This document shows, piece by piece, positions 15,927 through 23,028 of a stretch of 31,496 bases of DNA. The stretch comes from Spirochaetia bacterium. Lineage in GTDB: Bacteria; Spirochaetota; Spirochaetia; Treponematales; Breznakiellaceae. The number at the start of each line of letters is the position of its first letter. The first letter of the stretch is position 1. The notes below the pieces were generated by a model, which did no database searches, was not told the origin of the DNA, and was given only the letters and a program-made list of their open reading frames with translations. The DNA lies in the NCBI GenBank assembly GCA_026002305.1, contig BOBI01000004.1:1-31496 (forward strand). The letters run 5' to 3'. A program made the translations under genes and the position numbers.

Positions 15927-16664
15927 CTACAAATGTGCATCATCTAAAATGATAATATCAACCCGTCTATTATACGCGCGGCCTTCCGGTGTGCTGTCAT
16001 TGCTTACCGGCATTGTATCCGCAAAACCCGCAACCTGAAATCGCTTTTCGTCTATTCCCAAACCGTTTAAATAGTGCAGCACGCTGATAGAACGCGCTGT
16101 GGAAAGTTCCCAGTTTGACGGCCACGGCCCCGTAGGGTCTATCGGTGTGGAATCGGTATGGCCTTCAATTCGTAATTTTCTGCCCGCAAGTTCTTTTGAT
16201 GCCAGTAACTGCCCCAGCCGCAGCAAAATATCCCGCGTGGCCTCTATATTGATAACCGCGCTTGCCGGTGCAAAAAAAGCGTCTCCCGAAAGGCTTATAA
16301 CAATTCCGCGTTCGTCCGATGTTACGGACATTCTTTTCGATTTGACTTCCGGCGCAAAAACACTTGTAGCTTTTCGCAGCGCAGTGCCCAGGGATTTTCC
16401 CCTATCGGTTGCCGGCAGCGACATTATATTATTGCCTAAATTCGCATAACGCCCAACAGACAATGTTTGTCCGCCGGCATTTGCGCCCATGCCGCGCAAT
16501 TGAAAAGATGCGTTCATCTGCGACATTGTTGCAGGCGTTACTTCGTCAGGGTTAAACATAATCGCAAAGAAACAAAGTACCAACGTAACCATGTCGGAAT
16601 ATGTTGTAAGCCATTCCTGTCCTGTGGGTTCGGGGCCTTTTTTCTTTTCTTTTTTCTTTCCCAC
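15927..16664 (-). CDS. motB: flagellar motor stator protein MotB
   Basis: Peptidoglycan-anchored half of the proton-driven stator, 245 residues. A lysine-rich cytoplasmic N-terminus is followed by the single transmembrane helix containing the essential proton-carrying aspartate D24 (TYSDMVTLVLCFF). A linker/plug region precedes the OmpA-like peptidoglycan-binding domain (about 115-240), with RKLRIEGHTDSTPIDPTGPW, NWELSTARS (R191) and FQVAGFADTMPV. The start is GTG 16664, two bases after the motA stop, so translation is coupled. Confidence 0.95.
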   Translation of the reverse strand: MGKKKEKKKGPEPTGQEWLTTYSDMVTLVLCFFAIMFNPDEVTPATMSQMNASFQLRGMGANAGGQTLSVGRYANLGNNIMSLPATDRGKSLGTALRKATSVFAPEVKSKRMSVTSDERGIVISLSGDAFFAPASAVINIEATRDILLRLGQLLASKELAGRKLRIEGHTDSTPIDPTGPWPSNWELSTARSISVLHYLNGLGIDEKRFQVAGFADTMPVSNDSTPEGRAYNRRVDIIILDDAHL

Positions 16665-16666
16665 GT

Positions 16667-17452
16667 TTAGCCATCCTTCATAATTTCTTTTTCAACTTCG
16701 CGGGCTTCCGTCGGCGGAAGATAGGCTAAAAGTTTCATTCCAAGGATGTGAGGATTATCACCAGCTTGTATCGACATGATACCTTCGATGACCATTTCCC
16801 GCACCTGCACTTCTTTTGCATCGTTGGCTTTTAGCTTCATCATAATAGGGGTTAAAAGGGCGTTTGCGATAAGTGAACCGTAAAGCGTTGTAATAAGAGC
16901 GATAGCCATGTTAGGGCCTACAGATGCCTTATCCTCAAGGTTTTTCATCATCGCTATAAGACCTATAACCGTTCCCAACATACCAAAACCAGGCGCAAGG
17001 GCAGCCCACATATTCAAGATACCAACACTGGATGCGTGTCTGTCCTGCATCTGGCTTACTTCTATATCCAATAAATCGCGGACAATCGCCGCATCCGTGC
17101 CGTCTACAACAAGACGCAGACCTTTTTTCATAAACGGATCGTCAAGGTCTTCAAGCTCGTCTTCCAAAGCCAAAAGTCCCTCACGCCGCGCCTTTTCCGA
17201 CATCGCCATAAGTTTTGTAATTATGCTTTTTTCGCCAAAGGTTTTGATGTTAAACGCAAGTCCCATAATTTTGAAAATACCTGCCGCGCTGGCAATGCTC
17301 GATGCAAACATAACGCAAAACCAAGACCCCAAAACTACAATCAAGAATGAAGAAAAGTCCCAATATATGTCTATACCGGCGCCACCGGAAATGATTCCGA
17401 AAACAACCATGCCGAATACGCCGATAATACCAATTAAACTCGCTATATCCAT
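16667..17452 (-). CDS. motA: flagellar motor stator protein MotA
   Basis: Membrane ring of the stator, 261 residues with four transmembrane segments (about 4-24, 33-52, 148-168, 181-203). The cytoplasmic loop carries the charged torque-generating residues (EKARREGLLALEDELEDLDD, with R90 and neighbouring glutamates). The conserved proline is P154 in LAPGFGMLGTVIGL. LRLVVDGTD (113-120) is also characteristic. The ATG start at 17452 lies 3 bp after flbD. The C-terminus (YLPPTEAREVEKEI) is typical of spirochaete and Gram-positive MotA. Confidence 0.95.
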   Translation of the reverse strand: MDIASLIGIIGVFGMVVFGIISGGAGIDIYWDFSSFLIVVLGSWFCVMFASSIASAAGIFKIMGLAFNIKTFGEKSIITKLMAMSEKARREGLLALEDELEDLDDPFMKKGLRLVVDGTDAAIVRDLLDIEVSQMQDRHASSVGILNMWAALAPGFGMLGTVIGLIAMMKNLEDKASVGPNMAIALITTLYGSLIANALLTPIMMKLKANDAKEVQVREMVIEGIMSIQAGDNPHILGMKLLAYLPPTEAREVEKEIMKDG

Positions 17453-17455
17453 TAT

Positions 17456-17653
17456 TTATTCCTCATTTCCAAAACCGCCGATTAGTTTTCGGTAATCAAC
17501 TATTCTGTTTATAATTTCGTCTGGTTTTTCACGAACGATAATATACTTTCCCGATAACATTAAAAGAGTCGTATCGGGTTTTATTTCGATAGACTCTATT
17601 TGATGCGGGTTAATGTAATATTCTACCCCGTCCAGCCGTGTCGCTTTAATCAC
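17456..17653 (-). CDS. flbD: flagellar protein FlbD
   Basis: Short (65 aa) conserved protein found in the hook-stator part of spirochaete and Gram-positive flagellar operons; its biochemical role is not established. Sequence features: IKATRLDGVEYYINPHQIES, then LLMLSGKYIIVREKPDEIIN, with an ending rich in Gly and Glu. The start is GTG 17653 with AGGA just upstream. Only 5 bp separate it from the PIN toxin, and motA follows within 3 bp. It therefore lies downstream of the toxin-antitoxin insertion and away from flgE, its usual neighbour. Confidence 0.88.
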   Translation of the reverse strand: MIKATRLDGVEYYINPHQIESIEIKPDTTLLMLSGKYIIVREKPDEIINRIVDYRKLIGGFGNEE

Positions 17654-17658
17654 TTATC

Positions 17659-18090
17659 CTAATCCCCAAAAAAAATATTTTCAATTAACTCTTTGCCCGG
17701 CAGCCTGTAAACATCAAAATCGGAATCAACACTGATGATTTTTCGTATTCCGGTCTTTTCCGCGGCAATAACAAGCGACGCATCGGCAAAATCCATCGGT
17801 AAATCTGAATATTTTACCATAAGCTCCGTAATACGCGGAAAATCCGACTGTGTTACGTCGCATAACACAATTCCCTTTTTATATGTCCATTCAAAAAAAT
17901 CCACTTGCGCACGAATGTTAAACGTGAGCATATACGAAACTTCCGTGATAATCGCAACGGTACTTACAAACTTGTAGCTTCCGTTTTTTAAAAAAGCGCG
18001 CACTTTTTTATGATACGAATCATTTTTGTCAAACAGGGCGATTAAGGGCCCTGCGTCAACGAGGACGGTATTTATCGCCAATTTTATCAC
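17659..18090 (-). CDS. PIN-domain toxin (VapC-like)
   Basis: Predicted Mg-dependent endoribonuclease, the toxin of a type II pair, 143 residues. The acidic PIN residues are complete: D12 (TVLVDAGPLIALFD), E50 (IITEVSYML), D100/D103 (LPMDFADASLVIAA) and D122 (ISVDSDFDVYRL), so it is probably active. The frame is open to 18318, but the PIN domain begins here. I chose GTG 18090, which overlaps the antitoxin end by 35 bp; TTG 18081 is an alternative. Neither has a clear ribosome-binding site, so translation is probably coupled to the antitoxin. It sits inside the flagellar operon, 5 bp ahead of flbD. Confidence 0.85.
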   Translation of the reverse strand: MIKLAINTVLVDAGPLIALFDKNDSYHKKVRAFLKNGSYKFVSTVAIITEVSYMLTFNIRAQVDFFEWTYKKGIVLCDVTQSDFPRITELMVKYSDLPMDFADASLVIAAEKTGIRKIISVDSDFDVYRLPGKELIENIFFGD

Positions 18091-18406
18091 GCACCAGTTT
18101 TTTGTATTCAGTGGAAAGATTAACCCGATAAGGCGGGGGCGCCGCTTCCGCCACGTACATATAATCGTTTTCAATAGCACAGGTTTTAACAACGCCGCTG
18201 TCGGCAGGGATTTCTTGAGTAAGATCGCAGCTGCCATACCTGCCGAAATACGACTCGCCCAATGTGTAAGAATCCATTTCGTCCTCCTCGTGTTTGAAAA
18301 ATTGCTCCAGAGCGGCAACTATAACGGCCGATTTTGACTGATTACGCGATGCCGCAAAACTTGAAATTTTTTGCTCTATGTCTAAAGGCAGGCGTAAACT
18401 GGTCAT
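18056..18406 (-). CDS. ribbon-helix-helix (CopG-type) antitoxin
   Basis: Partner of the PIN toxin, 116 residues. Residues 1-37 are a ribbon-helix-helix DNA-binding domain (SLRLPLDIEQKISSFAASRN, then SAVIVAALEQFF). Next comes DSYTLGESYFGRYGSC (45-60), the toxin-neutralising linker seen in this antitoxin group. The family-like end, NLSTEYKKLVRDKIGDKYR, comes only after an extra stretch of about 35 residues (61-95) that shorter relatives lack as I know them. The start ATG 18406 has AGGAG that overlaps the second of two tandem GTATATAG repeats, likely a self-repression site. As antitoxins of this type bind their own promoter, it may also affect flbD-motA-motB-fliL downstream. Confidence 0.85.
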   Translation of the reverse strand: MTSLRLPLDIEQKISSFAASRNQSKSAVIVAALEQFFKHEEDEMDSYTLGESYFGRYGSCDLTQEIPADSGVVKTCAIENDYMYVAEAAPPPYRVNLSTEYKKLVRDKIGDKYRPR

Positions 18407-18417
18407 TTTAACTTCTC

Positions 18418-18433
18418 CTATATACCTATATAC
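18418..18433 (-). promoter_or_regulatory. tandem operator-like repeats at the antitoxin ribosome-binding site
   Basis: On the minus strand, two perfect head-to-tail copies of GTATATAG (18433-18426 and 18425-18418) end at the antitoxin Shine-Dalgarno; the last AG is part of AGGAG. Ribbon-helix-helix repressors commonly bind short tandem repeats in their own promoter regions, so autoregulation is a reasonable inference. Confidence 0.5.
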
Positions 18434-18437
18434 GGTT

Positions 18438-18474
18438 TACCACCACGCTGCCCTAAGGCACGGTAGTTCATTAA
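18438..18474. repeat. hairpin element, copy A
   Basis: Contains outer arms tacc (18438) and ggta (18462) around an inner tgcc-ctaa-ggca hairpin (18449-18460), followed by cggtagttcattaa (18461-18474). The last 14 bases match copy B at 18620-18633 in 13 positions, and both copies carry the hairpin immediately before that tail. Confidence 0.55.
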
Positions 18475-18489
18475 CTTGTAAAATTCCAT

Positions 18490-18526
18490 TATTACACAAT
18501 GTAATACATTTCCTTGTCTCTGTCAA
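18490..18526 (-). promoter_or_regulatory. promoter and palindrome of the toxin-antitoxin operon
   Basis: On the minus strand, a perfect TTGACA (18526-18521), 17-bp spacer and TACATT (18503-18498). The palindrome tattac-acaat-gtaata (18490-18506) covers the -10. Transcription would begin near 18491, leaving a leader of about 85 bases before the antitoxin ATG. It could drive the toxin-antitoxin pair and, by readthrough, flbD-motA-motB-fliL. Confidence 0.6.
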
Positions 18527-18550
18527 TATCTTTCGCTAAATGTATAAATT

Positions 18551-18580
18551 GCCGGAAGCTAACTCCCGGCTAATTTTTTA
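18551..18580 (+). terminator. hairpin with T-run in the flgE-antitoxin gap
   Basis: gccggaag (18551-18558) and ctcccggc (18563-18570) form an 8-bp stem with one A-C mismatch and a CTAA loop. Six Ts follow on the plus strand (18574-18579), so as an intrinsic terminator it points away from the flagellar direction. On the minus strand it is only a hairpin. No plus-strand gene is seen to need it. Confidence 0.35.
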
Positions 18581-18600
18581 TTGTCCGTGTTTTGGTTTAA

Positions 18601-18640
18601 TACCGCGCAGCTTGCCGCGCGGTAGTTCATCAAACTACCG
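18601..18640. repeat. hairpin element, copy B, with two competing stems at the flgE stop
   Basis: taccgcgc (18601-18608) pairs with gcgcggta (18617-18624). Separately, cggtagtt (18620-18627) pairs with aactaccg (18633-18640), which contains the flgE stop. The two 8-bp stems share 18620-18624 and cannot form together. The element shares its cggtagttca-t-yaa tail with copy A. Likely an end or processing site for flgE mRNA. Confidence 0.55.
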
Positions 18641-20047
18641 TTTTAACTGTAATAACTCCTGTAAAAGCTGGTCGGCGGTTTGTATTGTCCGGCTGTTTGC
18701 CTGAAACCCGCGCTGTGTAACAATCATGTCGGTAAATTCGGCGGCCATATCGACATTCGACATTTCCAGCGTACCTGCGATTATTTTTCCTTTGCCCGCT
18801 ATGCCCGATGGCCCTACGTTCGCATTGCCGGAGTTATTTGACACAACAAAGGCTGTTTCTCCGTTCTTTTCAAGCCCGCCCTGGTTTGCGAATGTGGCAA
18901 GGGCAATTTGCGCAAGCGTCCGGTTTGTTCCGTTGCTGTATACGCCGGTTATCACGCCGGATTGGTCAATCTTAAAGCTGTCAAGGTAGCCCATCGTGTA
19001 GCCGTCCTGAACAACCGCCTTTGACGAGCTTGATTCGGCAAACTGGGTAAGGGCGCGGGTAAAGCCGCCCACCTGTCCCATGTCCAGCGTAAATTGCTGA
19101 CGCACAGGCGCGCCGCCGGCATCGGGATCGGTATTAGGCACATCGTAGGCTACGTTCATTATAACAAGCCCGCCCGCGTCCCCGCCCGATTCCACACCGG
19201 CAGCGTCCACGGCGCTTACAATCGTTCCGTTATTGTTAAAGTTCACCACAAACTGCGCCGCGCCTCCGGCTGCCGGCGCCTCGGCTCCAAGCCCTGCCGT
19301 CGTATTTGTCGGAACCTCCGCCTGAGGGTCTACGTTCACATTGACCGTCCAAGCGTTTGGGGCGCCGGGCACACGCGTAAACTGCGCCTGCATAATGTGT
19401 TTCTCGCCAAAGCTGTCGAAAATATTAATTTGCGTGTTCCATGTACCCAGCCGTATCGCAACCTCGTCAACAGCATCGCCTTCGGGAATTTCGGGCATAC
19501 GTTTATCAAGGTTACAGGCAAACTCAACGCGGCGGGTTTCCCGGGCCGGGTCTTTGCCGCCCACCGGAATCGTCAGATCGGTTACGTCACGGGACACTTC
19601 CAAGAGCGTTACCCCGTCCACGGTTTCGGCCATCCAGCCCTGCACCTTCATGCCGTTGCTTGGATTTACAAGGGTGCCCTGATTATCAAGGCTGAACGCA
19701 CCGGCGCGTGTATAAAGTTTATTGTTGCCCTCGGCAAGCACAAAAAATCCCTGTCCCATAATTGCAAGGTCGGTACCGTTTCCCGTGGATTGCAGCGAGC
19801 CCTGTGTGTGGATCGTATCAATCGACGCAATCGACATACCAAGGCCTACTTCTTTCGGGTTTACACCGCCAATTTCTTCAGTAGGACGCGCCGCTCCGGA
19901 TAATTGCTGGTAAAGCATATCCTGAAAATTAACACGCCCTTTTTTAAATCCGGTTGTATTGATGTTGGCAATATTATTGCCCACAACATCCATTCTTGTC
20001 TGATGGTTTTGCAGCCCCGACACACCGGAAAAAAGTGATCTCATCAT
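18635..20047 (-). CDS. flgE: flagellar hook protein FlgE
   Basis: Builds the hook joining motor and periplasmic filament; 470 residues. The N-terminal rod/hook signature is clear (MRSLFSGVSGLQNHQTRMDV, GNNIANINTTGFKKGRVNF). The C-terminal coiled region (MSNVDMAAEFTDMIVTQRGF, NSRTIQTADQLLQELLQLKR) is also typical. Residues K165, C178 and N179 (GGKDPAR and EFACNLDK) fall at the positions of the self-catalysed lysinoalanine crosslink known from Treponema denticola FlgE, so the same crosslink is expected. The start is the first of two ATGs at 20047, behind GGGG/AGAAGG. flgD lies 34 bp upstream. Downstream comes the structured 228-bp gap and toxin-antitoxin pair, not flbD. Confidence 0.96.
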   Translation of the reverse strand: MMRSLFSGVSGLQNHQTRMDVVGNNIANINTTGFKKGRVNFQDMLYQQLSGAARPTEEIGGVNPKEVGLGMSIASIDTIHTQGSLQSTGNGTDLAIMGQGFFVLAEGNNKLYTRAGAFSLDNQGTLVNPSNGMKVQGWMAETVDGVTLLEVSRDVTDLTIPVGGKDPARETRRVEFACNLDKRMPEIPEGDAVDEVAIRLGTWNTQINIFDSFGEKHIMQAQFTRVPGAPNAWTVNVNVDPQAEVPTNTTAGLGAEAPAAGGAAQFVVNFNNNGTIVSAVDAAGVESGGDAGGLVIMNVAYDVPNTDPDAGGAPVRQQFTLDMGQVGGFTRALTQFAESSSSKAVVQDGYTMGYLDSFKIDQSGVITGVYSNGTNRTLAQIALATFANQGGLEKNGETAFVVSNNSGNANVGPSGIAGKGKIIAGTLEMSNVDMAAEFTDMIVTQRGFQANSRTIQTADQLLQELLQLKR

Positions 20048-20081
20048 AGTAGTCTACCCCTTCTATATATTCCTGATATTC

Positions 20082-20588
20082 CTATTCCTCAAAAACTTTT
20101 GTAACTTGATTCCACTGATAATAGTTACCGTTAACCAAAATTTGCGGGGTGCCGCCGCGTGTAACGGCACTGACCTTGCCTTCTACAGCCGTGTCGCCTT
20201 CCATGATCTCAACCGACCTACCCAACATGGAGTTGGCCTCGCTGCCCGCAAGCATATCGGCAAGACGTGAAAAATCGTTTGCCATGTTTGTCATCTGCTC
20301 CAGAGAGGAAAATTGCGCCATTTGCGCGATAAATTCCTTGTCTTCCATGGGGGCAGTTGGATCCTGATAAGAAAGCTGCGTAACAAGCAGCTTTAAAAAA
20401 TCGTCTTTTCCCAAATTCTGTCCCATTTTGCTTTTGCCGTCGTTTAGCTTTGCGTTATGCTCATTTACCAAGCTGTTTGCCTCGCGCAATTCGGTAGCAT
20501 TAAACTTGGAGCTTTTTATGACGTTAGCCGTTAAACTCTCTCTAGCATTTGATGTACTTAAAGCACTTAGATTTGTGTTTATATCCAA
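20082..20588 (-). CDS. flgD: flagellar hook capping protein FlgD
   Basis: Scaffold that caps the growing hook and lets FlgE subunits assemble. The family N-terminal block is intact: LGKDDFLKLLVTQLSYQDPT, PMEDKEFIAQMAQFSSLEQM (residues about 59-100). The C-terminal part (SMLGRSVEIMEGDTAVEGKV, ending NYYQWNQVTKVFEE) is short: 168 residues in all, without the Ig-like domain of the longer enterobacterial FlgD. Short forms are common in spirochaetes and Gram-positives. It lies 22 bp downstream of fliK and 34 bp upstream of flgE in the same transcript. Start codon ATG 20588. Confidence 0.94.
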   Translation of the reverse strand: MDINTNLSALSTSNARESLTANVIKSSKFNATELREANSLVNEHNAKLNDGKSKMGQNLGKDDFLKLLVTQLSYQDPTAPMEDKEFIAQMAQFSSLEQMTNMANDFSRLADMLAGSEANSMLGRSVEIMEGDTAVEGKVSAVTRGGTPQILVNGNYYQWNQVTKVFEE

Positions 20589-20610
20589 AATCTTCCCCTT
20601 TTATCCTAAT

Positions 20611-22170
20611 TTATGCAAAAATATTTACGGTTTTATCATAAAAAACACCGTAATCCCCGGCCGGACGAACAACGCCGGTGCTGTTTTCCTCATATTTCCG
20701 TCCCATCGGCTCTTTTTCCGCAAGAAAAGGCACATTCTCGCGGTTTTCGCCATCTTTCGCACCGTTTTGTTCATATTGATCAAGGGTAAGCGTCGCGTTT
20801 TCATAACCGTTATCACGAAAAGTCTGTTCCAGTGCCTTTAATTCTTGGGTAAAAGCCTTCATCGCCTCGTTGCTTTCTACCGTAATATGTCCCTGTATCT
20901 TGTTTTCGGACATTTCCAGCATGATCTTGACGTTTCCAAGCGATTCCGGTTTTAACGAAAGCCTTATCGTTCCACTTCCGCCCTCGCGCAGCATTACCGA
21001 TGCCTGCCGGACAATATCGCCGTTTAAGTTTTGGTGAAGTTCCCGCGCAAGAAAGTTTTCCAGCGTTACCTGCGGTTTTGTATCGCGCATTACCTGCTCG
21101 CTTACGGCAAAATTTTTCGCATCGCTGCGAAGATTCACGGTAATTTCCGTTTCTTTTCCGTTTAATTGAATTATTTTTGTGGTTTCTTTACCCTCCCCGC
21201 CGCCTGATTGCACGGTTTGAATGCTAACTTCGGTTACAACCTTCTGTCTTTTCTTTAAATTCGATAAATTCTTGTTGCTCTCGGCATTTTTATCATTTAA
21301 AAACCCTGTGTTTTTATCATTATTCTTGCTATTTACAGTTTTTTCTGCCGCTTCACCCAAATTCTCACTTAACTTTTCGTTTATAACATTATTTCTTTCG
21401 TTTTTTTTGGCTTCTTTTGTCTCCGGATCGGCCTTATCTGATGTTTCAGCTATGTGTACATCTTCCAAATTCGCCGCGCCCCTGTCCATAAATACGCCTT
21501 CCCTCGCCTCGGGAAGCGGCGCATCACGCACAGACTTGCTGGCAGTTTCGTTTGAAGTCTTGACGACCCCCTTGCCGTCTTTTCCTGTATCCTCCAAAAA
21601 CATTTTGGCGCTATCGCCTTCAAAGGGAATAAAATCATTTTCCGCTTGGACGGCCGCGTCGGAGGCGAGTGTTTTCTCACCGCCTGCCTGTGCAAAGATT
21701 TCAAGGGGCACGCCGCCAAAGTTTAACGCGTCATTTTCAAACCCGTCTTCCACGGTAGCCGGGGCGGAAACGTCATTTGCGGCTTTGTCCTTACTCCCGG
21801 CAAGCAGCCTGACAATATCTTCTATACCCGTCTCCACAGCAGATTCACCCTCCGCGTTTTTTTTCTTTAGAGTATTCTCTTTTTCAATTTCCGTGTTAGA
21901 CGCAATTTCTTCCTTATGCAAAGCGGATGCGTATTTTTCGTAATCTTCATTATCATTAAGAGAATTTTCGTTTGATTTTGTTTCGTTAGTCCCGGATGAC
22001 TTACCTAAAGAATCATTATTGCCTACCGTTGTGGAATTCATGTTAGCCTGGGTTAGCATTTCAGTAAATTCCGACCGCGTACCCTGAATTTGAACAGGCG
22101 GGGCCTGCACGGGCGGGACAAAAGCCGTAATCAGAAAATCTGACGGATCAAATCCGGCGTTGTTTATCAA
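20611..22170 (-). CDS. fliK: flagellar hook-length control protein FliK (Tap1-like)
   Basis: Secreted molecular ruler that sets hook length and switches export specificity; 519 residues. The first about 330 residues are low-complexity, acidic and Asn/Lys/Glu-rich, as expected for an extended ruler. Residues about 390-475 match the conserved FliK C-terminal domain: GSGTIRLSLKPESLGNVKI, then MLEMSENKIQGHITVESNE and FTQELKALEQTFRDNGY. The start is TTG 22170 (protein MINNAGFD), chosen because AAGGAGG stands at the right distance. It is the first gene of the flagellar operon here, the position of tap1 in treponemes. An unusual initiator may keep its level low. Confidence 0.88.
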   Translation of the reverse strand: MINNAGFDPSDFLITAFVPPVQAPPVQIQGTRSEFTEMLTQANMNSTTVGNNDSLGKSSGTNETKSNENSLNDNEDYEKYASALHKEEIASNTEIEKENTLKKKNAEGESAVETGIEDIVRLLAGSKDKAANDVSAPATVEDGFENDALNFGGVPLEIFAQAGGEKTLASDAAVQAENDFIPFEGDSAKMFLEDTGKDGKGVVKTSNETASKSVRDAPLPEAREGVFMDRGAANLEDVHIAETSDKADPETKEAKKNERNNVINEKLSENLGEAAEKTVNSKNNDKNTGFLNDKNAESNKNLSNLKKRQKVVTEVSIQTVQSGGGEGKETTKIIQLNGKETEITVNLRSDAKNFAVSEQVMRDTKPQVTLENFLARELHQNLNGDIVRQASVMLREGGSGTIRLSLKPESLGNVKIMLEMSENKIQGHITVESNEAMKAFTQELKALEQTFRDNGYENATLTLDQYEQNGAKDGENRENVPFLAEKEPMGRKYEENSTGVVRPAGDYGVFYDKTVNIFA

Positions 22171-22210
22171 TACTATGCCTCCTTAAAAGATCAACTTCCG
22201 TGTTCCCGCA

Positions 22211-22226
22211 TGGAGGCTGTTCCGTC
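22211..22226 (-). other. small hairpin in the flagellar operon leader
   Basis: ggctg and cagcc (about 22208-22223) form a 5-bp stem with a 6-base loop in the roughly 90-base untranslated leader before fliK. No T-run follows. Function is uncertain. Confidence 0.25.
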
Positions 22227-22265
22227 AGCCACAATCAATTTTCGGTATTTTTAGAGGATTTAATG

Positions 22266-22295
22266 AGCATAAAGATTTTTTTAATTAAATGTAAA
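22266..22295 (-). promoter_or_regulatory. candidate promoter of the flagellar operon
   Basis: On the minus strand, TTTACA (22295-22290), an 18-bp A/T-rich spacer and TATGCT (22271-22266) precede fliK by about 95 bases. Five of six and four of six consensus matches suggest a sigma70-type promoter. No good sigma28-type match was found. Confidence 0.4.
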
Positions 22296-22324
22296 CATTA
22301 TTTTTCAAACACCGATAAAAACAT

Positions 22325-22987
22325 ATGCGTAACAAATTAACAATTTTCGTAATATCAATTCTTATTGGCGGACTTCTACCATGCTTTGCGGTAGAATCAA
22401 ATGCAGCGGGCATGGAAACTATTCTTGCCGTACCGGAAAACATTCTAGGCAAAGGTCTATTATCAGACAATCAAATGATAGATTTTCTCCTTGCTAAAAA
22501 TCCGGAACTTGATACTGCATTTGCAAAAAGGTTATCTGCACTGTACATTAAAGAGGCGGCAGCCGAAGGTGTAAACCACGACATCGCGTTTTCACAAATG
22601 TGCACGGAAACAAACTTCTTAAAGTTTAATAAAATTGTTACAAGGGAGCAAAACAATTTTGGCGGCATCGGAGCGTTAAGCGCAAGGTTGCGCGGTGAAA
22701 GTTTCCCGTCCGAGCAAATCGGTGTGCGCGCGCAAATCCAGCACCTGAAAGGTTATGCGACAGCAAAACCCCTGACACAAAAGAAAGTTGACCCGTATTA
22801 CGATTACATAACCATAGGCAGTGCCCCGACAATTTATTCTCTTTCACAGATGTGGTCAACCGACGCGCAGTATGGCGACAAAATTGAAAACGTGTTAGAC
22901 GATGTATACGCCCTTGCCTTTGGCGCACAGAAAAATTTAAGCGGGCAAATATTAAGCGCCGCATCAATGCCCAAATCAAATTATTAA
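22325..22987 (+). CDS. secreted glucosaminidase-family peptidoglycan hydrolase
   Basis: A 220-residue exported enzyme of the N-acetylglucosaminidase (FlgJ/Bax/LytG) family that would cut the glycan strands of peptidoglycan in the periplasm. Residues 1-28 are a signal peptide (LTIFVISILIGGLLPCFA); LLPC is a poor lipobox but a lipoprotein cannot be excluded. The catalytic region is residues 75-145: IKEAAAEGVNHDIAFSQM, then CTETNFLKF with the likely catalytic E95, NNFGGIGA, and AQIQHLKGYA. It is divergent from fliK (154 bp apart), so it could be the muramidase that lets the flagellar rod through the wall. That is inference from position. No clear Shine-Dalgarno precedes ATG 22325. Confidence 0.82.
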   Translation: MRNKLTIFVISILIGGLLPCFAVESNAAGMETILAVPENILGKGLLSDNQMIDFLLAKNPELDTAFAKRLSALYIKEAAAEGVNHDIAFSQMCTETNFLKFNKIVTREQNNFGGIGALSARLRGESFPSEQIGVRAQIQHLKGYATAKPLTQKKVDPYYDYITIGSAPTIYSLSQMWSTDAQYGDKIENVLDDVYALAFGAQKNLSGQILSAASMPKSNY

Positions 22988-23028
22988 TTAATCATTGATT
23001 AAAAAGCCGGAGTGGACTAAAGTACTAC

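Noticed and set aside
18407..18634. Insertion sequence or integrase remnant around the toxin-antitoxin module
   Set aside because: No transposase or recombinase fragment and no terminal inverted repeats bracket the module. The repeated hairpin lies on the upstream side only; there are just 5 bp on the flbD side.
19094..19903. 269-residue plus-strand open frame across flgE
   Set aside because: Lies wholly within the clearly coding flgE, has no recognisable domain and no ribosome-binding site. It arises from GC-biased codons.
21221..21943. 240-residue plus-strand Ser/Phe-rich open frame across fliK
   Set aside because: Antisense reading of the low-complexity ruler region of FliK; composition is explained by the sense codons.
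22245..22280. Sigma28-type flagellar promoter upstream of fliK
   Set aside because: A TAAA and an ACCGAAAA occur on the minus strand, but their spacing is about 12 bp instead of about 15 and the -10 matches only partly. The sigma70-type match at 22266-22295 is better.
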